Below are positions 13,206-29,383 of a DNA stretch of 64,000 nt, piece by piece. Position 1 is the stretch's first letter. Each line of letters starts with the position of its first letter. Origin of the DNA: Prunus persica (taxonomy: Eukaryota; Streptophyta; Magnoliopsida; Rosales; Rosaceae); the NCBI RefSeq assembly GCF_000346465.2, contig NC_034010.1, positions 25,754,643-25,818,642 on the forward strand. The letters run 5' to 3'. The position numbers and the translations under genes were made by a program. The notes beneath the pieces were generated by a model, which saw nothing but the letters and a program-made list of their open reading frames with translations, had not been told where the DNA came from and did not search any database.

Positions 13206-13644
13206 CCCTTGAATTATTCGGTCCGATTAAAATTTTACAGTAATATCAGCTCAATTTGAGTTGAATGAAGTCAAATAGGGTCAAAGATTGGGCCTATCTG
13301 CTGGAATTGCACAGACGTGTGTGTGATAAATGGCGGTGCATAATTGGTATTTGAGAGAAACCCTAATGTCTGGTGGCGGGAAAATCGATTTTTTCGTGCT
13401 TAATGGACTTTGAGTTTTGTTTTTCTTTTCAATAGTCGCTTTTGAAATTTTATTATCGACTGGCGTGTGCTGGCATGCCCCAAACCAAAATTTGGACTTT
13501 GGGTCGGGCCGAACTAATCTTGTCGGACTTCGAATGTTTTGAGCTGCGTTAAATCTTAAGGTTGTTGTTTAGATGAGGGGGTTGGAGAGGTGAAATAGGG
13601 TTAAAAAGGGAATTCAAAATCTCTGTTTTTTTTTAATTAAAAAA

Positions 13645-14255
13645 ATCAGGTATAGCCGTGCGGCTATACTATTTATTTTTAAAAAAGCAGCTGCACATAG
13701 CCTAGGTGCCCACGTGAAAAAAGAGTACAGCCGTGCGGCTAGATATACTCTTTTTAAACAAGCATTGATAAAAACGGGATATGGCGGGGCGGCTGTACTG
13801 TTTTTTAAAAAGTGGACCCCATAGCGATTATGTGCCACATGTCAAAATAAGTGTAGCCAAGCGGCTATACTATTTTTATAAAAAAAAAAAATTGTTGTAT
13901 AGCCGCACATCTAGACTATTTATTAAAAAGAAAACAAAGTAGCCGCACACCGCCTAAGCGCCTATATGTTAAAAAAAATAGTATAGCCGTGCAACGATAC
14001 TATTTCTTAAGAAGGATTGCTGAAACTGAGTATAGCCGTGCGGCGGTACTATTTTTTAGACAAATAAAATCACCGAGTATAGCGGGGCGGCTGTACTTAA
14101 AAAAAAAAGAACCTCTATCGATTAGGAGCCATGTGTTAAAATAAGTATAGCCACACTGCGATATTATTTTTTAAAAAAAAAAATCATAGTTTAGCCACAT
14201 GGCTATACTGTTTAAATACATTATCTTTAAATGGTATAGCTATCCGGCTATACTA
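13645..14255. repeat. Array of GC-rich palindromes, copy 1 (TATAGCCGNNCGGCTATA type)
   Basis: About ten degenerate copies of an 18-22 base inverted repeat with consensus TATAGCCGNGCGGCTATA, separated by A/T-runs. A longer unit is also visible: 'GCGATTATGTGCCACATGTC' near 13824 recurs as 'TCGATTAGGAGCCATGTGTT' near 14118, giving a period of about 300 bases. A shared AT-rich tail (14280-14425) follows and recurs after the second array. No reading frame is supported. Confidence 0.85.
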
Positions 14256-15581
14256 TTTAATAAAAAAACTAAACTAAGAAAAAAGCACATCCTAGTTACA
14301 TTAGTTTATACTTCATAGATATTAATTTGCTAATTTCATCATATCCAAAGCAAATATTAATCAACCACTATATAATTTTTTAATATATATAATTTTTATT
14401 CAATAATATGTGAGAAAAACAAATCTCCTGCATTAAATTCTCAGTCAAAACGTAATCTCCTAGAATTGAATAGGTTACCCTTTGGCTACTCTATATGTAA
14501 CATAGGCTATTCTGTTAATCAAACTCACAAAATGCATAGTTTGCATTTTCTCTGAGAGCTTTGTCGACAAAATACAACAATTAAATAAAATACATGAATT
14601 TAAAACTCGACGCATGCGTTTACTAGTAAGCATCACCCAAGCCAAGACCGGTTGATGTAACTAAACACAAAGGCATGTCCTAAAACAGAAAACCCCGCAT
14701 GCGCATAGTGCAAAATTCAACGCATTACTTAAACAAAGAAGAAAAATAATTAACAAACATAATGTTGCACTATGAAATGTCAAGCGTGCACATTGTATGT
14801 GGGACGATTATACAAACAAAAGTAATGATACAAAGACTATACTTTCATTATAGTTACTTATAAATAAAATCTTTAGGAGGTCAACGGGGTATAATAGAGT
14901 AGAAAAAGTATTAATTTAAAAATTATTGGTATCAGGTTTGAACATCTATGAGTCTATGACATCTTAACAGTGAAATGTACAGTTGTGGGTTAAGTCAGTT
15001 AGTCGAAATAGTGAACCCCTCCCGGTACACCTAAATTCGATCCCCTCACCATACATTAGAGTAGTTTCTCGAACATTGCATTTATAAAAAAAAAGAAAAA
15101 AAAGAATGTTTTTTTGGCAATCTAATCAAAGAGAGAGTTAAACATGTTGCAAGCCCTTGGCCTAGGTTCGATGACCCGTGGCTTTATGTGCTTGGGCCGT
15201 GGCCCATATGAATTACTGTGCACTAAAATCCATGGACTGAGCTTCCCTTGGCTCCACCTAATCCGCTAAAAACCACCCACGTCTTGTGCCACACAGGAAG
15301 AAGAAAACCCGTGGGCCATCGCACTCACCTTTTTTCGACCACATCTCGATAGGCGAAAATGCCCCTCATCCATTAAGCATATTCCAGATTCTCCTGGGCC
15401 ACAACCGTAAGTTCGCAGGAAAAAGTAGGCCATAGCACATAGAATCCACTAATAATAATACCCACTCTTGGGCACCAAGAAAAAGCCGCAGTTAAAAACC
15501 AGACCCGAAAAGCGAAAATCTCACACACACACACACACACTCTCTCTATCTTGCGATTTCGTGAATATCGAGATAAAAAAA
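14256..15581. other. AT-rich intergenic DNA and TPI promoter
   Basis: No coding signal. 14280-14425 is the tail of the palindrome family. 15000-15090 reads like a fragment of a dispersed element, but no ends are visible. 15522-15546 carries CA/CT dinucleotide runs just before the triosephosphate isomerase ATG, a typical 5' UTR feature. Confidence 0.5.
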
Positions 15582-18653
<3,072 letters not shown>

Positions 18654-18813
18654 AGCGTTGAACCCGATGAGAGTAGTGTGACTTTAGATCTCGTCTGGGA
18701 GGTAGAGAATCTATTCCGCACAATTTTACAGATACTCTTTTGAGGAAATAATTATGCTTTTTTTCCTCCTTTTTGTATTCCGATCAGCACCTGGATTTGG
18801 GTTTTTCTGTATT

Positions 18814-18819
18814 AATAAA
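18814..18819 (+). promoter_or_regulatory. Candidate poly(A) signal of TPI
   Basis: AATAAA about 160 bases after the TPI stop codon in a T-rich context. Plant signals are loose, so this is suggestive only. Confidence 0.4.
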
Positions 18820-21173
18820 TTTTCTTAAGTGCCAAAGCTTTCAAGTATTTTCGGTCAAGAGTTCCGAATTTTCAATATATGGGATCAAAGAAAAGCAAAA
18901 TCAGTGAAGCTTTGCATGAAAAGGAAAAGAAAAAACACCATAATGGGCTTGAGAGAGCCTTTTGTTCTACCCAGAAAGTACCCATCCAATAAAGCTTTAT
19001 AATTCCATGCTGTTGGGCCAAAAGCCCAAGGTTGCTTATTCATACATCTTCGTATTCAATAAAGTTTCTCAAACTTATGACGACACGTATGAAAATTCAC
19101 GTGTTATGATATGAATGAATTGGTATCATTACATGGTAGTTTGACGACATAGGTGAATGAATTGATAACGTTACATGTGACACGTGCTGGTGTCACAACC
19201 TCTCGGAAAGATTACTTTTACTCCCAACAATGAAGGAGCACCACATCATCCGTCATGATTGCCACCGACTCTGGTGCTCCCGAATATCTTTGTACAATAT
19301 TTGGAGTTGACTCATGGGGCGCATATGATATGAGAGTGAAGCATTTACCATTCTCTCTGTCTTTTGTCGTTGCAACGAGCTTTCACAACAAGGATCGAAA
19401 AGAAAGACAAAGATTTGAATGTTGTAATTACATTGAGTGATGAAAGTGAGAAAAAAAAACAAAGTGGCATTTGCCATTGATGAAGGTCGGCGTGGCCTTC
19501 ATTGACTTTTGTGAGTGCTTACTTTTCCTCTGTCCCTCTCAACCCTAAAGAAGATGGCTCATGGCAGGCCCCCCGTGAAGCCATTTGTCTTACGAGTTGC
19601 TCAATTAATATTCCACATGTCACCCCTTTTTTTCTTTTGTGCCAATTGCCTTGAAGAATATTAATATTAGATTAGATTAGCATGAGGGTCAAGGATTACC
19701 AAACATAAGCGACTTGAACCAAACTTTATAATCACAACATATATTTTAACATGTCTTTTGGACCCTTTGGAAAGCCAAACCTTCATGTTATATTTATTTG
19801 GGCTGGGAAAAGTCAAATAATGACTGGTCTTGTTGTGTTTTTTTCCTCCTTAAATTCGTTCATTTCCCACTAAGCCTGGAGCAAACTCCTTCAACCAATT
19901 GATTGTTTTCAAGGCTGCCATGGCTTTTGATGTCATCGAACGTTATTTTAGTCATGATGGCAGTAACATCTGTCCCTCTCTAATTGTAGAACATTATTCT
20001 TTATTAGAAACAAATATGTTTTTTATTTGCAACAATTCATCGGTTATTCTTGGTTACGTACGTGGATGAAACCCTGAAAGTATTTTATGATTATAGAGAA
20101 AAAACAAAATAAATAATTGACTGCCTCTTTCTATTTTCCACCCACTTGTTCTGACCTTACGAAATGGGGACTTTTGTATTTGTTAATTTCATTAACTTGT
20201 AGACTTTGCCGCATATGTGGATTATTAGCAAACTCTCTTTTATCTCTAATTAAATTTTAAATTAAAATTATAATTAAAGATATATAAAAATTAGAGGGAG
20301 AAAGAAGTTGCTGATGTCGGATAGTTAAGAAAGAGAAACAAGCTTCTGTCACATAGCTAAAAGAGAAGGTGAAAAAAGATATGAGACCAGCATATGTGTA
20401 AGATTTGCTTTTAATTTTTTTAATTTTGAACTAAGCTTATAACATATGTAGGTACTTTAAAAACAAAAAAATGGGGTTAGACGGGCACCCAACCTCCCCT
20501 ATGCACAGAACTGCCCCTGAGTCCAGTGAAAAAGGGTCTTGACTAGCAAACAAGTGGTCTCATGTTCGAATTCTCATGACACTTTGATAGTGTATGTTAG
20601 AAATTCTCATTCTCTCGTAATTTAAACTATTGTTTATATTTAATAAATAAATGAAAAAATGCCCAAAACGCACAGCAGCGGTGAGGCCATGCAAAGCTGT
20701 CAAACGCATGATGAGTGAGGCAGACAAAGAGCACATAATCTGGATAAGCTTGAACAGTCTATTACAAATCTACAACTTGCAGATAAAGAAACTCAAATGG
20801 GGAGGCCAAGTCAACCCTTTCTCACTTTTTTCCTTCCCGAAGGTCTGATAAAAGAACTTTCCCAGAACCCAAACACCTCACATACCTCCAAATTTCCATG
20901 TTCAAAAGCAAATAGCATCCGCCTCTCTCTGATCAACCTTTCTTTGGTTGGTTCACTTTATAGTATTCAATTGGTGGGTTATGCATGCGGGTGACAGCTA
21001 GGTATTTGTAAAAAGGCCCGAGCATTCACACACATTCGGGACATCATCTTTGATTCACGGACCTTGCTCTGCTTTGCTTGCTCTGTTCAACTTGTTTACA
21101 CTTGGGTTTCTATTTCTTCCTCCTCTTTGAGAGTTGGGTTTGGCAACAGGAGTTTTTGGGACGTTTTGTACTG
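18820..21173. other. Intergenic DNA between TPI and the kinase
   Basis: AT-rich, with no gene recognised. A short direct repeat ('TGAATGAATTGGTATCATTA' near 19115 and 'TGAATGAATTGATAACGTTA' near 19153) is present. 20990-21173 should hold the kinase promoter and 5' UTR. Confidence 0.45.
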
Positions 21174-23762
21174 ATGGGTTCCTGCTTCAGTTCAAGAATC
21201 AAAGCTGACAGCCATCTTCATAATGGTAATTAAGTTTTAAGATTAATCAACTGTTTTCTGCTTTACTATGCTAATTAAAAGTTTGGGATTTTAATTAAAT
21301 TTGGTTGGCTTTGATTAGTGAAACATGAAGAACTGGAATCTACAGCTGCTCTAGCTAAGCTTGCTGTTTTCTGTTTTGTTTCCAAGAAGAACATCATTTG
21401 GTTGGGATTTTTGTTTTGATATCTGCCTCTGAACCATTTGCTACTGTTCTATTGAATCCTGCTTCTGGGTTTATATGATTGTTACTGCTCGGATTGCTCA
21501 TAAATAAGAAAGCTAAAGAAGAATAAGAAGAAAAACTCAAATTTTACTTCTAAGTAATGGTCACACACACTCAAGTTCAACTTTGAATATTCTATTTGTG
21601 TTCTGTTTTACTTTCTTCAATTGGAAATGATTGCCTCCCATTTTCTTTAGCGAAGTGGAGGGATATCAAGAGGTTAAGACCTTTTCAAACCAGTACCTTT
21701 CTCATTTGAATTTTGTATTATTCTGTAAGATTCATCCAATGGAGCTTGCAGTTAGGATCAATTTTAAATCAGATTTGCATGGACAAGCTGGTTTTTTTTA
21801 CACCTGATTGTCATGTACTACACCACTTAGAAGGAGATTTGTATTCTTTTTTATATAAGACTGGTATCTGACGTGTCTAGGATTCTTTTGAGCATTATTT
21901 ACAAGTTATATGGTATTTGACATGTCTAGGATTACATTCAAATAGCAAGGTGTCGTCTGTCTCGGTGCCTTCAACTCCTCGCACGGAGGGTGAGATCTTG
22001 CAGTCCTCCAATTTGAAGAGCTTTGCCTTTAATGAACTGAAAACAGCCACCAGGAACTTCCGTCCTGATAGTATGGTGGGTGAAGGTGGTTTTGGTTGTG
22101 TCTTTAAGGGGTGGGTTGATGAGAATTCATTGACAGCTGCCAAGCCTGGTACTGGCATGGTTATTGCTGTGAAAAGGCTCAACCAAGAAGGTCTCCAGGG
22201 TCACAAGGAATGGCTGGTGAGTGTCACTTCTATCCTTCGTTTGCTTACATGCACTTCTGCAATATCTTGTTGATTTGTTTTTGGTACCCTAATCCTAGCA
22301 TTTGTTCATATTAGTTGAGCATGTTGCAACAAATATTTGAGAATCTTATATACATTGATGATCAGTTACTCAAAGACCCCCCAGAGGAATAGATGATAGT
22401 AGTTGGAAAAGCTAATATATTGAAACAATCTTAATGAATCTTGCTTCTTAACGTGTTACAAATAGATGATGTAACATGTAATATTTTCAGAGAATAATGT
22501 ATTTACTTTGTGGCGCCTCTTGAACTCTAGACGGAAATTAACTACCTCGGGCAGCTACATCACGAAAATCTTGTGAGGTTGATTGGTTACTGCTTAGAGG
22601 ATGACCACCGGATGTTGGTGTATGAATTTATGCCTCGCGGAAGCTTGGATAATCATCTATTTAGAAGTGAGTTATAAACTTCCTTCAGTGTTTAGCCATT
22701 TGATCTTTTAAACTAAGCAGTACCATTGATAAAGAGATCAAATATTTCAATATGAAGTATAATTAGGGACTTAAAAACTGTTGTTGGTGGAACAGGGGCT
22801 TCTTACTTTCAACCACTTTCGTGGAACCTTCGTATGAAGATTGCCCTTGGTGCTGCTAAGGGTCTAGCATTTCTTCACAGTGATGAGGCCAAAGTGATAT
22901 ATCGGGACTTTAAAACTGCTAATATCCTGCTTGATTCAGTAAGTGAAACATTTAACTGTTGAGTTTATGCTTCTAGAAGAGTTATGACAGACTTGCTCAC
23001 ACATCAATTTTTTTTTTTGAAAAATAACAGACCTACAATGCCAAACTTTCTGACTTTGGTCTCGCCAAGGATGGGCCAGCAGGTGATAGAAGCCATGTCT
23101 CAACCAGGATCATGGGGACATATGGGTATGCAGCTCCAGAGTACTTGGCCACAGGTAACTTTAGTTTTACAGGATCTTATGTACAACTTTAGTTTCACCA
23201 GTGCTGCCGTAGCCATGATATAAAAAAAAAAATGTTAAATATGATCAAGTATGCATGCTTCCTTCTGATCCTTGTTTCATTATTTTTGTTCTTTGAAGGT
23301 CATTTAACTGCCAAAAGTGATGTGTATAGTTTTGGGGTTGTTCTGCTCGAAATGTTGTCTGGCAGACGAGCTGTGGACAAAAACCGGCCATCTGGGGAAC
23401 ACAATTTAGTTGAATGGGCCAAGCCTTACCTTGCCAGCAAACGCAAAGTTCTCCAAATCTTTGACGCTCGTATTGAAGGCCAGTACTCTGTGGGTGGAGC
23501 TCTCAGAGCAGTTAACCTTGCAATTCGATGCTTAGCAGTAGAACCCAAGTTTAGGCTAAACATGAATGACGTAGTAAAAGCATTGGAGCAGCTTCAGGAA
23601 CCTAGTGACATGGAGGGATCCGGTGTCTCTCAAAATGATCCTCGCCCGAATCCTCACGCCAATTCAAGCCATGTTCCCAAACATCGCAGGAATAGTACCA
23701 ACGAGATCGACAATGCAACTCCTCCTCATCCCAAGGCATCTGTTCCCCGCAGCCATGCATGA
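21174..23762 (+). CDS. Receptor-like cytoplasmic kinase, RLCK-VII (APK1/APK2, PBL type)
   Basis: Six exons: 21174-21225, 21930-22216, 22531-22666, 22796-22938, 23031-23154 and 23299-23762, giving 401 residues. MGSCFSSR at the N-terminus carries Gly2 and Cys4, as expected for myristoylation and palmitoylation at the plasma membrane. The kinase domain is complete: [11 protein letters not shown] loop (68-78), Lys99 in VIAVK, YRDFK with catalytic Asp196, DFG at 214-216 and a [10 protein letters not shown] activation segment. It is an RD kinase of the kind that relays signals from surface receptors. The Ser/Pro/His-rich tail after about residue 345 is not conserved in kind. Intron 1 is long (704 bases). 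A dead paralogue lies at 36.3 kb, and a large transposon inserted 231 bases after the stop codon. Confidence 0.95.
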
Positions 23763-23984
23763 GACATTCACCCTTCATTCATGCTTCACTATTATTTCCA
23801 TTGGTTCAGAGGAAAATGGAGGGAAATTCAGGCCACGAGGGAGGGAGAAGAAATAGGAAGGGGAACGCGGATGGCATGTATATTGAAATTTGTATCTTGT
23901 AATGAGCATGTACTGCTACAGTTGGTTATATTGTATAGTTTTTTTGTTTAGTGAATGTCTTCATGGTTACTTTCCTCTGAAGCA

Positions 23985-23993
23985 TATTTTCTT
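23985..23993. repeat. Left target-site duplication of the Mutator-like element
   Basis: TATTTTCTT, directly adjoining the GGGAAATAGC terminus. It matches 34864-34872 perfectly. Nine bases is the typical Mutator-superfamily duplication. Confidence 0.9.
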
Positions 23994-24709
23994 GGGAAAT
24001 AGCTCAAAATACCACCCATTTTATAATTTTTTGTCAAAATACCACCCCTTTTCAAAATTTTTAAAACTACGATCTATAAATACATCTTTATTGTAAACTG
24101 ATTGCACCCATATCACATTTTCAGAAATTGGTTCTCTCTCAACTCTCTTGGCTCTGTCTCTCTCTTCAGTCTGTCTCTGTCGCTGAGCTCTCTCCCTCGT
24201 GTAACTCTCTCTCCGACACAATCGTCTTTCTCCCTCAGCGGTGGCTGTTTATCCAAGCTTAACTCCACCGTTGACATCCACGAGGTACTGTTCATCTAAC
24301 CCTCACCCATCTGGCAACAACAGGCACACTCCGTCACCTTCATTCATCACTCTGAAACGACGGCGTATCACAACTCATTCTCATGGTGCCGTACTTAAAC
24401 TCCAGACCATCTCCTTCCTCCTCCCTCCTCCCTCCTCCTTCTTCTTCCATCTCCGCCAGTGCTGGTTCCCCAGTTTGATAGATTGAAGAAACAGTGTAAA
24501 GAGATAGATTGAACAAGTGTACAAGGAAATCGGATTTCTTCCATGGTAGCGTGCCGCCGATAACTTTGCAAGTAAAGTAATCAACTTTATTTATGGTTTT
24601 TTCCTCCATGGTTGCAGTAATGACGTCGTAATTGAATCGATTCTGTTATGATTTTGGTTAACTTATCTGAGGCTTTTGATTTACAAAACCAATGTCCTAA
24701 ATGTTGCAG

Positions 24710-25814
24710 CTGCTGATGTGAAAACATATTTGTTGACTGCTATTAGTGGAGGCTTAAACCAGCAAAGAAGAGAGGTGAGTTTCTTGATTGAGTTGTAGCT
24801 GCATATTAATCCAGTAGACACCCATCTTAGTTTTCTTCCATTTGAGGCCTAACTTATCGTTCTAATATCTTCATTTAAGGCTTAAAGTACATTGTGGTTA
24901 TGCATTCAGATTCCAAATGGCTTCTTTATTAGTCTAATTTTGATTTGTTATTTAGTTTAGGCATCTGGTTATAAGTAGATCATTTATAGGACTTGTTGAT
25001 AGGACTTTGTAACTTTTTCATTCCATGAGTGATAAGACTGGTTTGTTATCATGCACGTTTTTTCTGCTGATTCAGCATCTTGTGCTTCTTTCTTGATTCT
25101 GTTACAGATAACTGATGCTCTTGTTGCAGCTTATATCTTGAATGCTACTCTTCTTGTTCTCAAGCTGGGCCAGAAATTATTTTGGAAGGATTCCAGGTCA
25201 TTTTCACCATATCACAGATACAAAACTACTATGAAGGTCCATGTAAGAAAAACTGTCTGTGGATTAATATTCTTATTCGGGTATTTGGTGCAGCAACTTT
25301 GATGAAATCTTTGATGTAGACTGGTTTATATCATCTCTATCAAAAGATGTTGAAATCATTAAACAGCTTCCAACAAAGGGAGGAAAATCAATGAGTCCAT
25401 ATAGCATGCGTGTCCCAAGGAAGGGCAATGCAAAATGCTACCAGAATCGTTTAGTGCCTGTTCTTAATAAAAAATATTGTCTTTCAGGAGAACCTACCAC
25501 ATTTTTGTAAAGAATTTGTTAATTATCATATGCTGGTGTATATAACCGAGGAAGAAAAATTTCCAGTCTTGAATGAGTGCCTTTTGGGATATATAGAATT
25601 TACAGTTGTTTGTTATGCTTTCTAATGTGAAGGGTGTTCAGCTCACAAAGTTTGATTACAGGCTTTCAAATAAATTGGATTCAAATTTATAAAAACTTAG
25701 GTGTAGAGCAAATTATCATGCCTTGAAGTTTAATGACCTTATTAATGAAATGGGGAAAACGTTGGTTGACCGAATGAGGATGAAAAGCAAGCATTTCATT
25801 GCCCTGCATTTGAG
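24710..25814 (+). pseudogene. O-fucosyltransferase gene fragment, left arm
   Basis: Exon-like pieces at 24710-24774, 25108-25196, 25294-about 25485 and about 25634-25814 encode family landmarks: ISGGLNQQRR, ALVAAYILNATLLV, EIFDVDWFISSLSKDVEIIK, PYSMRVPRK, CYQNRLVPVL, QLTKFDYRLSNKLD and FIALHLR. These match the N-terminal half of plant O-fucosyltransferase (DUF246) proteins; the C-terminal catalytic half is absent. Introns are retained. A TAA at 25690-25692 interrupts the last piece, and its acceptor site is altered compared with the right arm. It cannot make a working enzyme. Confidence 0.85.
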
Positions 25815-26289
25815 GTAAATTGCAAATAAATAAAAAATTATCTGCTTGAGTATTTTTTTTTTCCCAAAAGATACATCTGTTAGGTACTCACTATAACCCA
25901 AGTTTCTTGATGTTCCTATCTTATGGTTCTGTGTTTAAAATCTTAATGCAATTGGCATTTGATTTATGCGAAACGTGCGCAGAGCTAAAATAAGAAAGAA
26001 ACTCAAGGCTATTAAATTTCTTCTAATGGCCAAGATTAATGCAAATGCTTTTTGTACGTCTTTTTTATGTTCGATTTGTATAATCATAAACTTATCGGTA
26101 TTCATATTGTTTGCTTCAATAACTTTTGGCTCTTTATTGAAGTCGGAATGTGTTCTGTATATTAACCAGGAAAGTTATTGAATATTCGACTAATGTTATT
26201 ATACTTAATACCATGTTCATATTGTATGGAAATATTATCGAACGTGTTACTGCATTATTTTTCTTAGTAGAAAACTTGCTTCCTGAAAG

Positions 26290-26457
26290 GTTTGATTTCG
26301 CGGGTGATTAGGCTTGTCGCTTTCAATCTTGGCTATCTTCCTGGGGGTGACAAAACAATTATCAGAGTCAGAAACAACACTGAAGAAGGCATTAGAAGTT
26401 GCAAAAAGTATCGTGGTGCCTGGAGGTCTTGGTTTATGTGGGGCATCCTGGTGGATG
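26290..26457 (+). pseudogene. rRNA-methylase-like (YtqB/pfam06962 type) exon, left arm, frameshifted
   Basis: Encodes the signature [14 protein letters not shown] of the SAM-dependent rRNA_methylase family. Relative to the right arm it has lost two bases just after GGDKTII and lost the bases for 'ISLMV', so the remainder (…ESETTL.ALEVAK…PGGL) is out of frame. A GT donor at 26458 is retained. A fragment of a captured gene. Confidence 0.7.
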
Positions 26458-27590
26458 GTAACAGTTCTGTTCTCAAATTTTATTTTTATTCACTCTGTAT
26501 GCTAGTTTGTGCTCCCTGGTTTTTATTATGTTCATTATGCAGGTTGAGCAAAACCTATAACAATGGCTTGAGTAATTTTCGTTTAAGATACTAGAATAAA
26601 TAAATAGATAAAGTTGGATAGTTAGGCCACTATAAGCTCAATTAAGTTCCTCCCAAACTACGCCTGAAATATTTTGCTTCTTATTATTAACAAAGGAATA
26701 GTTCCTTTGTAGCTAAAAACAATGAGTATGTTATAGCATGGGAAAATTGTTTTGCCCTATTTAATTTGAGTGTTTAGTGGGAGCATGACTTCTAAGGAAC
26801 TTCTTGTGCAATGAAAGCAACAGTTGGAAGCTTGCCTTTTCATTCAACCCCTTTTTATTTTATTTTATAAAGTCTGGTAGATGAAGCCATCATTTATGCT
26901 TCCCCTTCAGATTGGTTTGGAATTGGATTAAGATATACGTGGTTAGTTTTAGGTACTAGAGGAGTGGGATAGGCTATTTGGATTTTACGTTCTGGTCTTG
27001 CTCTGAAAGGAGAGAGGGGGAAGGGGAGAAGGAGAGAGAGATTGGAAGTCTTCTGTGACTAGTAAATTGGCAGTCTCGGACTCTTGTTAAGTTTGTGCAT
27101 TTTCAGAATGAAGAATAATCTGTTTTTAGGCTCAAAACAAATAACGTGGATTGAATTCTAGGACACCGATGCTATTGTAGATCATAATAGAAGCTTTTTG
27201 CTCATGTTCCAGTCAGGGAAACAGAAGTGCAGTATCCAAGATTGTGCTTGATTCGTGAAATTGTTATTAATATTGATTTATGACATTGGTGATTGAGTTG
27301 GAGATTTCCCAATTGGACAATTCTTATTGCTTTGTTGATATGGATCCAATATGCTTTGTTTTGGCAAAAAGGGTCCTACTTAATGTACATTATTTGTTCT
27401 TTTAGACTTGATACGTATAAGTTTAGTTTTGTCATATGCTCCTGGCTTGCTTGTTCTAACTGTGGGCACACATAAGGCGGAAAACTTTACACGATGTCTT
27501 GAATGATGTCATTCAATAGTGACATGTTTTATATAATTTGTATCTCTGCTTTATAACTACATTTGATATTTGGGGTTATATTGCATGCAG

Positions 27591-27705
27591 GCAAGCAACC
27601 CTGACAAGGTACGAAGTGAATATAAATCATTCTCAGGGTAAAGTGCTGCCTAGTGTAAGAGTTTCAGATCCAGGTCTTCTACTTAAACCTGACGAACCAA
27701 ATTTG
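27591..27705 (+). pseudogene. Captured exon of an unidentified gene, left arm
   Basis: A 115-base piece bounded by GCAG and GTATGA. In the phase left by the preceding methylase-like exon it reads 'QATLTRYEVNINHSQ' and ends 'LLLKPDEPNL'. I do not recognise the donor gene. The same exon is at 31136-31022 on the other strand. Confidence 0.45.
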
Positions 27706-28175
27706 GTATGAACTACATCTTTGAATCCCTGATTGCATCTTTGAGGCTAAAGCAGAAAAAATGCTAAACTACATACAGTTTAAAAAATAATAATAATAAA
27801 AAGTCGAGGCTTTATGAATTACTTGACTATTCTTTTTTTAATTAATTTTATACTTTTATACTTTTTGTGAAGTCTTTTTCTCTTTTTTTTTTTCAAAGTT
27901 CCCCTAACTTGGCACAGATGCATGTATGCACGTGTGTACTCAGAACACAAACTCCTTTATAACTCAAAAGAACGGTCGCAAACTCCTTACCGTATTGCAA
28001 GGGCTGAAATCTGGATGATATCAGCTTCTTTTTATTGTTGTTTTAAAGTGAGGTATGTATGGGTCTTATGAAATTTTTACAGAAATATATTGGAGGGCAA
28101 ATAATTTTATTTTAGTTTTTTATTCCCAAATGATACCCAAAACATGTAAGCTTCACACTATGTTAATTTCTGCAG

Positions 28176-28498
28176 GATGGGAAAACATTGGACAATGAGT
28201 TGGAGGTTGTTGAGGGAATGAAGCTATACAGGGGCTACATATCCCCTTATTTCATCACCAACCAGAACAATCAGAAATCTGTAAGTTTTAGTTTGACTCA
28301 GCGATAACTATGTCTTGAAACTGTTAGAGGGCTGCTTGTTAAAGTTAGCAGCACCTCAAGTCCCTTTTTGCTTGATGCTGATTATCTTCAAACTTGTGTA
28401 TGTGCTGATAGAAATTGGAAAATCCTCTAATCATAATCCATGAGAAGAAAATCTTAAGTATTAATGATGTGGTTAAAGTATTGGAGTTGGTTTTGCAG
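28176..28498 (+). pseudogene. Mitochondrial-type chaperonin CPN60 (HSP60) fragment
   Basis: Two exon-like pieces, 28176-28280 and 28412-28498, encode [20 protein letters not shown], then [10 protein letters not shown], and LENPLIIIHEKKI followed by VVKVLEL. This is the conserved apical-domain region of mitochondrial CPN60. The intron between them is kept with GT and AG ends. Upstream and downstream CPN60 exons are missing. It occurs only in the centre of the element, not in the right arm. Confidence 0.85.
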
Positions 28499-28989
28499 GT
28501 TAGCATTTCTCTGGTTAGGTTCACTAGTTTCTTCGTTTTTACTATGAATTGGTTGACAAACTTTTGCTCCTTTTCATAAGCAAAGGTCTTTGCATTTTGT
28601 TATATATTTCAGAACCGAAGTTATAAAAGAAAATGGTTTTCCTCTTTGCTAATTGAGAATCATCTGCAGTTATGATTTCAGATCTATAGATAACCTGTTG
28701 TTGCTGATATTGCTACACGGGAGGAGAATAGAACAGCTTGGAAAATGTGCAAGAAGGGAGAGCTAACTCATACAACGAAGAACAAATTGATGAAGTTAAG
28801 ATCAAATTAGTAGAATTTGTGAGCTCTCCATTATTTATAATTATAGGTAGGAAGTATGTATGTAATAGAGCAAAGATTGGTTGACTATGTAATAACAATT
28901 GAATTGTCAAGTTTTATGAAAGAAATAATTTTCGCTTCTCGGGATAGTATTGTTAGGGTTCGGTGGCAATTTATTTTCCATGTCTAAAT

Positions 28990-29210
28990 TGTAGTATGTA
29001 ATGGATGTGTGTGTATTGTATGTAGATTGACTTAATATTGCTGTCCTATTGATGTGTATTGTACTAATATTGCCTGTGTATTGTATACATATTGTATGCA
29101 TATTGCCATCGTATTGCATGTATATTGTGATGTTATTGCTGTCATATTGCCATTATATTGCCCTAATATTGCCTCTCTAGTGTATGTATATTGACTACGG
29201 CTCATCAATG
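28990..29210. repeat. ATATTGC-rich short-repeat tract, left
   Basis: Many imperfect copies of a roughly ten-base unit (ATATTGCNNT, with TATTGTATGN variants), for example 'CTAATATTGCCTCTCTAGTG'. The same unit recurs in the same orientation at 29755-29870. Confidence 0.7.
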
Positions 29211-29383
29211 GGTTTACGGTTTGGGCCATACTTCATTCAAAAAGAAGACGATGAGGAGAAAGAAACAACGTGCCTTTCAAAAACAAGCAGTCAGGTGCAT
29301 CATAATTGCATCGTAAGACATTGTAAGAAATTATTTTAAAAAATAATAACAACTAAAAAATAATTTACAAAAAAAGGAAGGTA

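Larger units (their letters stand above)
23994..27981 (+). repeat. Left inverted arm of the Mutator-like element
   Basis: Reverse complement of 30738-34863 over nearly 4 kb. It holds, in order, a UTR-like pyrimidine-rich lead, the O-fucosyltransferase fragment, the rRNA-methylase-like exon and the unidentified exon at 27591-27705. Homology ends near 'AACTCAAAAGAACGG'. This arm is more damaged than the right one. Confidence 0.85.

Noticed and set aside
13645..14255. Regularly spaced palindromes as a CRISPR-like array
   Set aside because: Units are degenerate, spacing is irregular, spacers are AT-runs and not unique, and the host is a plant nuclear genome with no cas genes.
24340..24609. Open frames on both strands in the GA/CT-rich lead of the left arm
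   Set aside because: Low-complexity codons (Glu/Gly or Ser/Leu/Pro runs), no domain, and the frame is not kept in the mirror arm once the gap is considered.
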